NCBI GenBank assembly: GCA_963838775.1
Contig: CAWISP010000041.1
Coordinates: 1 to 64,000 of the forward strand
Source: Chersky-840 sp963838775
GTDB lineage: Bacteria > Actinomycetota > Acidimicrobiia > Acidimicrobiales > UBA8190
Length of the DNA: 64,000 nt
Direction of reading: 5' to 3'
The position numbers were made by a program, and so were the translations under genes. Shown one piece after another: positions 35,176 to 44,921 of this stretch; positions within the stretch are counted from its first letter, which is position 1, and every line of letters begins with the position of its first letter. The notes under the pieces were generated by a model. That model was not told the DNA's origin and did not search any database. It was given only the letters and a program-made list of their open reading frames with translations.

Positions 35176-36171
35176 GTGGCGCCCAACCCCCGCGCACCCG
35201 ATCGCAACCTCGCCATGGAGCTGGTCCGCGTGACGGAGGCGGCGGCGATGGCCGCGGGCCGGTGGATGGGCCGCGGCGACAAGGAAGGTGCCGACGGGGC
35301 TGCGGTCCAGGCCATGCGCGTGGTGCTGCAGTCGGTGACCATGGACGGCGTCGTGGTGATCGGCGAGGGCGAGAAGGACCATGCGCCCATGCTCTACAAC
35401 GGTGAGAACGTCGGCGACGGCACGCCCCCCATGACCGACATCGCCGTCGACCCCATCGACGGGACGAACCTGACCGCGCTCGGGCGCGGCGGCGCCTTGG
35501 CGGTCATCGCGGTCTCGGACCGGGGCACCATGTTAAACCCGGGTCCTTGCGTCTACATGGAGAAGTTGGCGGTGGGCCCCAAAGTGGCCGGGTCCGTCGA
35601 CGTGCGCCGCCCCCCGACCGAGAACGTCCAGGCGGTGGCGAAGGCGCTCGGGAAGTCCGTGCGCGACGTCACCGTGGTCATCCTCGACCGGCCCCGCCAT
35701 CACGACCTGATCGAAGAGGTACGCGCCAGCGGCGCCCGCATCAAGCTGATCTCCGACGGCGACGTGGCCGGCGCCATCTCCGTGGCGTGGCCCGACTCGG
35801 GCGTCGACGTCCTGTACGGCATCGGCGGCACCCCCGAGGGGGTAATCGCGGCGGCGGCGCTCAAGTGCATGGGGGGCGAGATCCAGGGCCGCCTGTTCAC
35901 CCGCGACGACGACGAACGGCGTGCCGCCGTCGCGGCGGGGTACGACCTCGACGCCCTGCTCGGCACCGACGACCTCGTCAAGGGAGACAACTGCTTCTTC
36001 GCCGCCACCGCCGTCACCGACGGCGAGCTGCTCCAGGGCGTGCGCTACAACGACTACGGCGTCACCACCCAGTCCATCGTGATGCGTTCCCGGTCGGGAA
36101 CGGTTCGCTTCGTGAACGCACGCCACGCCCTGCACAAACTGCGCGAGTACAGCCAGATCGAATTCGGCTGA
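35176..36171 (+). CDS. glpX: class II fructose-1,6-bisphosphatase
   Basis: Gluconeogenic phosphatase, 331 residues. Characteristic GlpX blocks: DRNLAMELVRVTEAAAMAAGRWMGRGDKEGAD, VVIGEGEKDHAPMLYNGE, metal site DIAVDPIDGTNLTALG, YGIGGTPEGVIAAAALKCMGG, and the ending NARHALHKLREYSQIE. GTG at 35176 is the only start that keeps the conserved opening. It faces the mutase gene across 155 bases that should contain both promoters. Together with the PPi-type PFK it suggests attention to the fructose-6-P/FBP node. Confidence 0.94.
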   Translation: MAPNPRAPDRNLAMELVRVTEAAAMAAGRWMGRGDKEGADGAAVQAMRVVLQSVTMDGVVVIGEGEKDHAPMLYNGENVGDGTPPMTDIAVDPIDGTNLTALGRGGALAVIAVSDRGTMLNPGPCVYMEKLAVGPKVAGSVDVRRPPTENVQAVAKALGKSVRDVTVVILDRPRHHDLIEEVRASGARIKLISDGDVAGAISVAWPDSGVDVLYGIGGTPEGVIAAAALKCMGGEIQGRLFTRDDDERRAAVAAGYDLDALLGTDDLVKGDNCFFAATAVTDGELLQGVRYNDYGVTTQSIVMRSRSGTVRFVNARHALHKLREYSQIEFG

Positions 36172-36214
36172 CGACCGGGGTGCCACGCTGACCACTCCCC
36201 CGAGCCGATACCCG

Positions 36215-36991
36215 TTGCGCAACGCCGATCCCGAGGAGGGTGCACGCCTCGGGACCCTGCAGTCGCTGCACGACGCCTCCACCATCAGGCAATTCGAGCG
36301 GCTGGGCGTCGCACCCGGTTGGCGCTGCGCCGAGCTCGGGGCCGGGGCCGGCTCGGTGGCCCGGTGGATGGCCGACGCGGTGGGCGAGAGCGGTTCGGTG
36401 ACCGCCATCGACCGGGACACGACCCTGCTCCAGGACCTGGCGGCTCGTCCCAACGTCACGGTCGTCGAGGGCGACCTCATGACCATGTCGTTCGGGTGGT
36501 CGTGTTTCGATCTCGTGCACTCGCGGTCGGTGCTCATGCACGTCGAGGACCCCGACACCGTGGTGGAGCACCTCGTGCCGGCGCTGGCGCCCGGGGCCGT
36601 GGTCCTCTTCGAAGAGGCCGACGGTGCGCCCGCTCAGCGGGCCGCCTCCAACGGCGAGCTTCCGGCGCCGTTCCGGGAGGTGCTGGTGCCGCTGGCGGTG
36701 CAATGGACCTGGGCACGCACCCTGGCCGACCGGCTGGTCGCCCTCGGCTTCACCGACGTCCACGACGACGTGCGCGAGGACCTGCTCACCGGGGCGACGC
36801 CGGCGGCGGCGTTCTGGAGCCAGACCCTCGCCACCATCCGTCCCATCGTCACCGACGCCGCGCACATGGAGTCGGTCGGCCGCCGCGCCGTCGACGACGC
36901 GAGCTACGACGCCATGATCGAGCTGCTCGAGGACCCCGCCTTCACAGCACCGTTCGCGGCCCGCCACCGGGTCTCGGCGCGCCGGCCGTAA
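36215..36991 (+). CDS. class I SAM-dependent methyltransferase
   Basis: A 258-residue methyltransferase with CAELGAGAGSVARWMADAVG (motif I), VTAIDRDTTLLQDL, VVEGDLMTMSFGWSCFDLVHSRSVLMHVEDPD and LAPGAVVLFEEAD. The opening YPLRNADPEEGARLGTLQSLHDASTIRQFERLGV is typical of an actinobacterial family of unknown substrate. The start is unclear: TTG at 36215, or CTG at 36188 which would add TTPPSRYP and follows glpX by 17 bases. No Shine-Dalgarno decides. Convergent with atpC. Confidence 0.8.
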   Translation: MRNADPEEGARLGTLQSLHDASTIRQFERLGVAPGWRCAELGAGAGSVARWMADAVGESGSVTAIDRDTTLLQDLAARPNVTVVEGDLMTMSFGWSCFDLVHSRSVLMHVEDPDTVVEHLVPALAPGAVVLFEEADGAPAQRAASNGELPAPFREVLVPLAVQWTWARTLADRLVALGFTDVHDDVREDLLTGATPAAAFWSQTLATIRPIVTDAAHMESVGRRAVDDASYDAMIELLEDPAFTAPFAARHRVSARRP

Positions 36992-37015
36992 GCAGTCCCG
37001 GGCCCCGCGGCGGCG

Positions 37016-37477
37016 TCAGGACCCTCGGGAGTCGCCTGCCCCCGCTACTTCGAGGCGGATCTCGGCCCGGCGCTGGGCCGCCTCGGCCTCGACCAGCTCC
37101 CGGTCCGCCGGCGCCTCCTCGCTCCCGTCACCGGCACCGGTGGGTGTCCCCGACAGGTCGGCGACACGTTCGGTGGCGGCGTCGAGGGCACGCCGGGCCC
37201 GGTCGACGTCGATGTCCTGCGCCAGTTCGGCGATCGGTGCCAGGACGGTGACATGGTCGCCTTCGACCTGGACGAACCCGCCGTGCACGGCGGCGCGCTC
37301 TTCGGTGCCGTCTTCGTGCTGGAACCGGACCAGGCCGGGGACGATGGCACCGATCAGCGGCGTGTGGCCCGGCATGTACGCCGAGTCACCGCCGTCGGTG
37401 CGCAGGAAGACGATCTGCACCTGCTCCTCGAGCAGGGTCCGCTCCGGAGTGACCAGGCTGGCCTCGAAGGTCGCCAT
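37016..37477 (-). CDS. atpC: F1Fo-ATP synthase epsilon subunit
   Basis: Rotor-stalk subunit and regulator of ATP hydrolysis, 153 residues. The beta-sandwich (MATFEASLVTPERTLLEEQVQIVFLRTDGGDSAYMPGHTPLIG) and C-terminal helices with DVDRARRALDAATERV are standard; an Asp/Glu/Gly-rich insert (PTGAGDGSEEAPADRE) lengthens it by about 20 residues. Last gene of the atp operon, 11 bases after atpD. Confidence 0.95.
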   Translation of the reverse strand: MATFEASLVTPERTLLEEQVQIVFLRTDGGDSAYMPGHTPLIGAIVPGLVRFQHEDGTEERAAVHGGFVQVEGDHVTVLAPIAELAQDIDVDRARRALDAATERVADLSGTPTGAGDGSEEAPADRELVEAEAAQRRAEIRLEVAGAGDSRGS

Positions 37478-37488
37478 CGCGAACGCGC

Positions 37489-38946
37489 CTACTCGCTGTC
37501 GGCTTCGAGCGTGCGCGCCTTTTCGAGCACGGACTCGACGCCGCCCACGTTCAGGAACGCCTGCTCGGGGACGTCGTCGAGGTCCCCGTTGAGCAGCACC
37601 TCGAATGACTCGACGGTCTCGGCGATGGGCACGGTCACACCCTTCAGACCGGTGAAGACCTCACCGACGTTGAAGGGCTGTGACAAGAAGCGCTGGATCT
37701 TGCGGGCCCGGTTCACGATGAGGCGGTCCTCTTCGGACAATTCGTCGAGACCCAGGATGGCGATGATGTCGGCGAGCTCGCGCGATCGCTGCAGGACGAC
37801 CTGGACCCGGCGGGCCACGTCGTAGTGGCGGTCACCGACGATCTCGGGAGCCAGGATGTTCGACGTCGACGCCAGGGGGTCGACAGCGGGATAGATCCCC
37901 AGCGACGCGATCTGACGGGAGAGCTCGGTGGTGGCATCGAGGTGCGTGAACGTCGTGAACGGGGCCGGGTCGGTGTAGTCGTCGGCGGGCACGTACACCG
38001 CCTGGAGCGAGGTGATCGAGTGTCCCCTCGTCGAGGTGATGCGCTCTTGGAGCTCGCCCATCTCGTCGGCCAGGGTGGGCTGGTACCCCACCGCAGAAGG
38101 CATGCGGCCGAGCAGGGTCGAGACCTCGGAACCGGCCTGGACGAACCGGAAGATGTTGTCAATGAACAGCAACACGTCCTGGTTCTTCACGTCCCTGAAG
38201 TACTCGGCCATGGTGAGCGCGGCCAGCCCCACCCGGAGCCGGACCCCGGGGGGCTCGTCCATCTGCCCGTAGACGAGGGCGGCCTTCTCGATGACGCCCG
38301 ACTCCTGCATCTCGAGCCAGAGGTCGGTCCCCTCGCGGGTGCGCTCCCCGACCCCGGCGAACACCGACACACCGCCGTGGTTGAGAGCCACCCGGTTGAT
38401 CATCTCCTGGATGAGCACGGTCTTGCCGACGCCCGCTCCGCCGAACAGGCCGATCTTCCCGCCCTGGACGTACGGCTCGAGCAGGTCGATCACCTTGATG
38501 CCGGTCTCGAACATGAGCGCACGCGGCTCGAGCTGGTCGAACGCCGGGGAGTCGCGGTGGATCTCCCACCGGTCCTCGACGGCTCCGATGTCATCGGTGT
38601 CGAGTGCCTCGCCGAGAACGTTGAAGACGTGGCCGAGCGTGGCGTCTCCCACCGGGACCGCCAGGCCCCGACCCAGGTTCCGCACCGGTGTGCCCCGGTG
38701 CAGGCCGTCGGTGGCCTTGAGGCAGATGCAGCGGACCCGTCCCTCGCCGATCTGCTGCGCCACCTCGGCGGTCACGGTGATCTTGTTGCCTTCGAGCTCG
38801 AGGTCCATCTCGACGGCCATGTTGATCTCGGGCAGCGCGTGGGGTGGGAACTCGACGTCGACGACCGGCCCCGCGATGGCGACCACTCGTCCCTCGGGGC
38901 GGTTCCCGTTGTCGCTGGTGGTGGGCTCGGTGAGCGTGGTTGTCAT
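37489..38946 (-). CDS. atpD: F1Fo-ATP synthase beta subunit
   Basis: Catalytic F1 subunit, 485 residues. Walker A GGAGVGKTVLIQEM, catalytic Glu in GVGERTREGTDLW, Walker B VLLFIDNIFRF, adenine Tyr region and the DELSEED motif (LGLDELSEEDRL) are intact. The ATG at 38946 (MTTTLTEPTT) is the true start; the very long open frame continuing upstream is a shadow over atpG and atpA. Confidence 0.97.
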   Translation of the reverse strand: MTTTLTEPTTSDNGNRPEGRVVAIAGPVVDVEFPPHALPEINMAVEMDLELEGNKITVTAEVAQQIGEGRVRCICLKATDGLHRGTPVRNLGRGLAVPVGDATLGHVFNVLGEALDTDDIGAVEDRWEIHRDSPAFDQLEPRALMFETGIKVIDLLEPYVQGGKIGLFGGAGVGKTVLIQEMINRVALNHGGVSVFAGVGERTREGTDLWLEMQESGVIEKAALVYGQMDEPPGVRLRVGLAALTMAEYFRDVKNQDVLLFIDNIFRFVQAGSEVSTLLGRMPSAVGYQPTLADEMGELQERITSTRGHSITSLQAVYVPADDYTDPAPFTTFTHLDATTELSRQIASLGIYPAVDPLASTSNILAPEIVGDRHYDVARRVQVVLQRSRELADIIAILGLDELSEEDRLIVNRARKIQRFLSQPFNVGEVFTGLKGVTVPIAETVESFEVLLNGDLDDVPEQAFLNVGGVESVLEKARTLEADSE

Positions 38947-38963
38947 GATGATGTCCTTGCTTC

Positions 38964-39878
38964 CTATTCCGTCTTGGCGGCGGCGGCCTGGCGCAGTGCC
39001 TCGGCTCCCCCGACGATCTCCATGATCTCGGTCGTGATGGCGTCCTGACGAGCGCGGTTCATTTCCCGGGTCAGGGTCTTGGCCAGCTCGTCGGCGTTCT
39101 CGGTGGCGGCAGCCATGGCCCGCTGCCGTGCCGTGTGCTCGCTGGCAGCCGCCTCGAGCAGGGCACCGAACAGCGCCGCCTCGACGTAGCGCGGCACCAG
39201 CTCCACGAGGAGGTCGGGGGACTCGGGCTCGAACTCCGTGTACCCCTCGCGCCGTGGCGGTTCGTCGTCGCCACCCGCCTCCCCCGTCGGCTCGGGAAGA
39301 GGAAGGAGCTGGCGTGTCTCGACCACTTGCGTGCCGGCCGACACGAACCGGGTCGAGACGATCAGGACCTGGTCGACCTCCTCGGAGAGGAAGAGGGGCG
39401 TGATCACCTCGGCGACGCGACGGGCGTCTTCGAAGGTGGGCCGGTCCGAGAAACCCGAGAAGGACTCCTCGAGTGGGATGCGGCGGAACCGGAAGTACGA
39501 CTGAGCCTTGCGCCCGATGCTCATGAGCACGTTGTCCACCGACGATGCCTCGAAGCCGCGCACCGTCCGCTCGGCGAGACGAAGGACATTGGCGTTGTAC
39601 GCACCGCACAGCCCACGATCGGCGACGACGGCCACCACCAGGACGCGCTGGGGTGACTCGGGCACACCGAGGACCCTGCCCGCCGTGTGCCCGGCATCGG
39701 CGGCGGCTTCGGCCAGGATCACCGAGATGCCCTTCAGGTAGGGCCGGAACCCGGTCAGCCGATTCTGGGCGCGTACGATCTGGGAAGCCGCGATCAGTTC
39801 GAAGGCTCGCGTGATCTTCTTCGTCGACTGGACGGTGCGGATGCGCCGCCGCAGGACCTTCTCCTGGCCGCCGGCCAC
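38964..39878 (-). CDS. atpG: F1Fo-ATP synthase gamma subunit
   Basis: Central rotor shaft, 304 residues. N-terminal coiled coil LRRRIRTVQSTKKITRAFELIAASQI, the AVVADRGLCGAYNANVLR core and the C-terminal AMAAATENADELAKTLTREMNRARQDAITTEIMEIVGGAEAL are conserved. A Glu/Pro-rich insert (PEPTGEAGGDDEPPRREGYTEF) of about 25 residues sits in the Rossmann part, as mycobacterial gamma subunits also have an extra loop. GTG at 39878, 3 bases after atpA. Confidence 0.95.
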   Translation of the reverse strand: MAGGQEKVLRRRIRTVQSTKKITRAFELIAASQIVRAQNRLTGFRPYLKGISVILAEAAADAGHTAGRVLGVPESPQRVLVVAVVADRGLCGAYNANVLRLAERTVRGFEASSVDNVLMSIGRKAQSYFRFRRIPLEESFSGFSDRPTFEDARRVAEVITPLFLSEEVDQVLIVSTRFVSAGTQVVETRQLLPLPEPTGEAGGDDEPPRREGYTEFEPESPDLLVELVPRYVEAALFGALLEAAASEHTARQRAMAAATENADELAKTLTREMNRARQDAITTEIMEIVGGAEALRQAAAAKTE

Positions 39879-39881
39879 GGT

Positions 39882-41404
<1,523 letters not shown>

Positions 41405-41405
<1 letters not shown>

Positions 41406-42325
41406 CACGTGTGTGCTCCTCGGGTTGCCCCCTCGTGCTTGAGGAGGTCTTCTTCCAATTGTTCGAGACGGCGCTCGGCGCTGGCATCGACGAGAAGGTC
41501 GCCGATTTGGATCACGGCGCCGCCCAGAATGTCGGGCGCAGCCAGGATCTGCAGCTCCACCGGTTGGCTGGTGAGGCGCGCCAGGGCTTCGGACAGGATC
41601 CGGTGCTCGTCGGCGTCGATCGGGAGACCCGTGTAGACCCGCGCCACCCGCCAACCTCTGGCCCGTGCCGCGTGCTCGGAGAGCCAGTCGAGAGAAGAGG
41701 CAAGATCACGCACCCGTCCCTGGATGGTGACCTTGACCAGTCCGAGGGTGGCAGGCCGGACCTTGCCTTGGAGCAGGTCGTCGAGGATCTGCTCACGACT
41801 CTCGAGCGGCACGGTCGAGTCAGCGAGCACGCTGCGCAGCGCGTTGGTGGACTCGACCACGCGCGCGAACCGGAACAGCTCGTCCTCGATCTCTTCGAGC
41901 TCGGAGGTCTCTGGGACATCTTCGAAGACGGCATCGGCGTAACCGGCCATGTAGTCGCGCCATGCTGTCCGACTCACGATCGGCTCTTCTGCCCTCAGCT
42001 CCTCGGGGGGGAGGTCGTGCATGTGGCGGGCGAGCTCGTAGAGCTCGTGGAGCACCGTGGGGAACTCCTCGACGCGCCCGGTGTCGACGGCCCGCAGCAC
42101 GATCTTGAGGGCGAGGGGATGAACCCGAGTTGCGAGCAGGTCCTGGAGCACCGCCTTGCGGGCGGAGGTCGGCACAGCGAAGTCGGTGAGCACCACCGCC
42201 AGCTCGTTGGTCCGGGACACGAGATGGGCGATGGCGTTCACCTCCTCGGCGATCTGCGCGCCGAGCGGATCCCTGGCCACGTCGGCCAGAAGTGCCGTCG
42301 TGTAGCCCCGCAGCGAAAACTTCAC
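41405..42325 (-). CDS. atpH: F1Fo-ATP synthase delta subunit with duplicated N-terminal domain
   Basis: Peripheral-stalk subunit at the top of F1. At 306 residues it is much longer than the usual ~180. Residues about 8-100 (GYTTALLADV...LVSRTNELAVVLTDFAVP...KAVLQDLLATRVHPLALKIVLRAV) and 126-225 (GYADAVFEDV...VVESTNALRSVLADSTVP...EQILDDLLQGKVRPATLGLVKVTI) align throughout, so the helical OSCP domain is duplicated; the beta-rich C-terminal domain follows (VARVYTGLPIDADE, ILGGAVIQIGDLLVDASAERRLEQL). Mycobacteria have a similar extra domain but fused to subunit b; here b is separate. GTG at 42325 with GAGGAG upstream. Confidence 0.93.
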
Positions 42326-42347
42326 GCTCTGCTCACTCCTCTTCCCT

Positions 42348-42385
42348 GTCTTTGTCGCTCAGCCGGGTCTTTGTCGCTCAGCCGG
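42348..42385 (-). repeat. two 19-bp repeats between atpF and atpH
   Basis: GTCTTTGTCGCTCAGCCGG is repeated exactly at 42348-42366 and 42367-42385, in the 101-base space between atpF and atpH, just ahead of the atpH ribosome binding site. Confidence 0.92.
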
Positions 42386-42426
42386 TTCGTCGGTGTTGTT
42401 GTTTGATGCACCATGCGGCCCGACGG

Positions 42427-42966
42427 TCAGCTGTCGGAGCCGCCTGACGAGGTACCCACCGACGCCCGCAATGCGCTGACCGCCTCATCGATCAGCGTCC
42501 GGTGGGTGAACTCGTCGATCTCCCGACCGATGACCTGGCGGGCCACCGAGATCACGAGCGCTCCGACCTTGGTGCTGACCTCCTCCACGGCGCGCTGGCG
42601 GGCCCCGGCGATCTCGGCCTCTGCCCTGGCCACAAGTCGTTCGTATTCGAGTCGTCCCCGCTCCTCGGCCTGAGCCTTGACGCGTTCGGCCGCCTTGTTG
42701 GCGGCGGCGACGATCTCCTGCGCCTGTCTTCGGGCCTCGTCGAGTGTCTCCTGGCGCTGGTTGCCGGCTTCGGCAGCCTCAGAGCGCGCCTTCTCGGCTG
42801 CTTCGAGCGAGCTCCGGATCTCCTCCTGGCGCGCCTGCATCGCCTTGTTCAGGGGCGGCAGGATCCATTTGGCGATGACCCCGACGATGATCAGGAAGGC
42901 AATGAACTCGGCGATGAACGTCCCATCGGGAACAAGGAAGTTGCTGCTGCTGCTCGAAGCTAGCAC
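42427..42966 (-). CDS. atpF: F1Fo-ATP synthase b subunit
   Basis: Peripheral-stalk subunit, 179 residues: one N-terminal TM helix (TFIAEFIAFLIIVGVIAKWILPPL) and a long coiled coil (ARQEEIRSSLEAAEKARSEAAEAG...) ending EVSTKVGALVISVARQVIGREIDE, the delta-binding end. A Ser-rich start (SSSSSN) precedes the TM; start is GTG at 42966. Separate from delta, unlike mycobacteria. 12 bases after atpE. Confidence 0.94.
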   Translation of the reverse strand: MLASSSSSNFLVPDGTFIAEFIAFLIIVGVIAKWILPPLNKAMQARQEEIRSSLEAAEKARSEAAEAGNQRQETLDEARRQAQEIVAAANKAAERVKAQAEERGRLEYERLVARAEAEIAGARQRAVEEVSTKVGALVISVARQVIGREIDEFTHRTLIDEAVSALRASVGTSSGGSDS

Positions 42967-42978
42967 CGGGATACCTCG

Positions 42979-43248
42979 CTACTTCTTGTAGAGGACGAAC
43001 ACAAAGAACGCCATGAAGGCCAGGTTGATGAAGTACATGGCCTCGACGAGACCCACCGTGATGAACAGGTAGAGGCGCGCTTTGGCCTCCACCTCGGGTT
43101 GGCGTGCGACAGCAGCAATGGTCTGGCTACCAGCGAGACCGTCGCCGATGGCGGCGCCGACGGCGCCACCCGCCAGGGCAAGGCCGCCACCCACCATGGC
43201 ACCCGCCAATTGGACTGCTTGACTCGTTACTGGGCCCGTTGCGGCCAT
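42979..43248 (-). CDS. atpE: F1Fo-ATP synthase c subunit
   Basis: Ring subunit of Fo, 89 residues, two TM helices: LAGAMVGGGLALAGGAVGAAIGDGLAG and LYLFITVGLVEAMYFINLAFMAFFVFVLY with the ion-binding Glu in GLVEAMYF, joined by the RQPEVEAKA polar loop. Nothing seen of the Na+ signature (Gln in helix 1 facing Glu-Ser/Thr), so proton coupling is likely. Strong ribosome binding site GGAGGAG 4 bases before the ATG at 43248, as expected for the most abundant subunit. Confidence 0.96.
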   Translation of the reverse strand: MAATGPVTSQAVQLAGAMVGGGLALAGGAVGAAIGDGLAGSQTIAAVARQPEVEAKARLYLFITVGLVEAMYFINLAFMAFFVFVLYKK

Positions 43249-43295
43249 TGCTCCTCCTTGGATTGCAGGTTTGTTCCGGCACCTGAACGCCGGCG

Positions 43296-44036
43296 CTAGT
43301 GCTCGGCATCCACCGTCGTCGCCATGCCGTAATAGACGATCGTCAGCAAGGCGAAGATAAAGGCCTGGATGAAGCCGATGAACATGTCGAACAGCTTCCA
43401 GGCCACGTCGGCCACGGGCACGATGAACACCGGCAGAAGCGCGGCGATGAGCAGGAGCATCAGCGTGCCGGCGAACAGGTTCCCGAAGAGCCGGAGGGCC
43501 AGGGTGATCGGCTTCGTGATCTCCTCGATCACATTGATCGGGAAGAAGAACGGAAAGGGCTGGAAATAGTGTTTGACGTATCCTCGCAAGCCCCGAGCGC
43601 GAATCGACGCCGTGTGCACGATCACGATAACGATCAGTGCCATCGCATACGTGAGATTGACGTTGGCCGTGGGCGACGGCAGATACTCCGTTGCTCCCCG
43701 AGGCGAGCTCGGGATCACCTCGAGCCAGTTTGCGGTGAGGATGAACAGGAAGAGAGCGAGAGCGAGGGGAACGATCCGGGCCCCGGCGGGGCCCACCGTC
43801 GATTCGACCAGCTGGTTCACCTGGTCGACGGTTGTCTCGAAGAACAGCTGGAGCTTGCCGGGGACGCCCGAGGTCGCGCGTCGCGCCGCCAGGAGACCCA
43901 GGGCGATGACGATGATGCCCGCGATCAGGGTGGACCACACGACGTCGAGCTCGACCGACAACCCGAATATCTTGCGGGTGACATGGTTCGAGATGTTGAT
44001 GGACCCGCTGGCAAGCAGGTGTACAGCACCGATCAC
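43296..44036 (-). CDS. atpB: F1Fo-ATP synthase a subunit
   Basis: Stator ion channel of Fo, 246 residues with five to six TM helices. The essential Arg is in LALRLFGNLFAG; NVNLTYAMALIVIVIVHTASIRARG and FIGFIQAFIFALLTIVYYGMA are the other conserved parts. The GTG at 44036 overlaps the atpI stop (GTGA), so the 77 extra open codons upstream are rejected. Confidence 0.94.
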   Translation of the reverse strand: MIGAVHLLASGSINISNHVTRKIFGLSVELDVVWSTLIAGIIVIALGLLAARRATSGVPGKLQLFFETTVDQVNQLVESTVGPAGARIVPLALALFLFILTANWLEVIPSSPRGATEYLPSPTANVNLTYAMALIVIVIVHTASIRARGLRGYVKHYFQPFPFFFPINVIEEITKPITLALRLFGNLFAGTLMLLLIAALLPVFIVPVADVAWKLFDMFIGFIQAFIFALLTIVYYGMATTVDAEH

Positions 44037-44443
44037 CGGGGTGATACCCCCCGGAACACAGCCGTGATCATGCTGGACAAGAAGGCGGCTTGATAGAGCA
44101 CGAGCCCCAGAAGGGCACCGAAGCCCATCGGAGTCACCAGGAACAGCAACGCCATCACAACGACCGTGGTGATGCCGAGTCGACCAAGCGTGCGTGCCGC
44201 CAGGGGGCGCCGCGCCGCCTTGCCGTCCGAGAGATGCTTCAAGCGGGCCACTGACGTGTCGACCCAATGCGTATTGAGCGCTCCCAGCATGAGCCCGACC
44301 GCGATGCCCAGGCCGGCGACGGGGTAACCGACCAACGGCGCCACCACGAATCCGGCGACAGCCAACGCCACGGCAGCAATCCGGGTGCGGCGTAGGGCTC
44401 GGCCCAGACGTAACGCGTCGAGGTCGCCGAACTCTTCAAGCAT
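44033..44443 (-). CDS. atpI: ATP synthase-associated membrane protein, AtpI-like
   Basis: A 136-residue protein with four hydrophobic segments (AAVALAVAGFVVAPLVGYPVAG, LGIAVGLMLGALNTHWV, LGITTVVVMALLFLVTP, FGALLGLVLYQAAFLSSMI). Position directly before atpB and the small size match the ATP synthase I chain family, a c-ring assembly helper. Stop overlaps the atpB GTG start. Name is from position and topology rather than strong sequence identity. Confidence 0.75.
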   Translation of the reverse strand: MLEEFGDLDALRLGRALRRTRIAAVALAVAGFVVAPLVGYPVAGLGIAVGLMLGALNTHWVDTSVARLKHLSDGKAARRPLAARTLGRLGITTVVVMALLFLVTPMGFGALLGLVLYQAAFLSSMITAVFRGVSPR

Positions 44444-44479
44444 CGGAGCCCACCTGTGTGATGCCGGTCGGGAAACCCG

Positions 44480-44683
44480 CTACAAGAACCTCTTGATCTC
44501 GACATACGCTGTCACGACCGCCAAAACGACACCGACGACGAGTCCCAACAGGGTGAACAGTGGGGACCGATGCGTGACTCCGTCGAGGTAGAGGCCGAGG
44601 ATCACGCCCCCTGCCACACACAGCGCGATGGAGATCCCGAGGCCCGCCAGAGTGAACAGGCTGGGGGAAGGCTTGTCGTCCAC
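44480..44683 (-). CDS. atpZ: AtpZ-like small membrane protein
   Basis: 67 residues, two TM helices: LFTLAGLGISIALCVAGGVILGLYLDG and PLFTLLGLVVGVVLAVVTAYVEIKRFL. The GLGxxxxxxxxxG...G.YLDG pattern with a second Gly-rich helix is that of the AtpZ / F0F1-ATPase gene 1 family, which accompanies AtpI at the head of atp operons. Promoter of the operon should lie in the 238 bases upstream. Confidence 0.8.
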   Translation of the reverse strand: MDDKPSPSLFTLAGLGISIALCVAGGVILGLYLDGVTHRSPLFTLLGLVVGVVLAVVTAYVEIKRFL

Positions 44684-44921
44684 GGCACTCGAGTCGGCGC
44701 GCGCCGCTCAGGGCGAAGATGTCGTCGTGCATCGCCGGAGCTCTCCCGAGTTCACTCGGCGTGCCCGGCGGCGGGGCCGGATGCAACCATGGCCGGGGTC
44801 CGTTCATCGGAACCGACTGGGAGCGGGAAGCGCACACCACAATCTTCGCATCCACCCCCTGAGCGCGGCAAAACGAGGCCGAACCAGCCACTATTTGCGC
44901 TCTGCAAAGAGATCTCCGGGT
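44684..44921. promoter_or_regulatory. intergenic region before atpZ, probable atp operon promoter
   Basis: No gene. It contains an inverted repeat TTTGC-GCTCT-GCAAA (44894-44908) just after the wecA stop. No -35/-10 pair could be chosen with confidence. Minus-strand genes on both sides could also be one transcript. Confidence 0.3.
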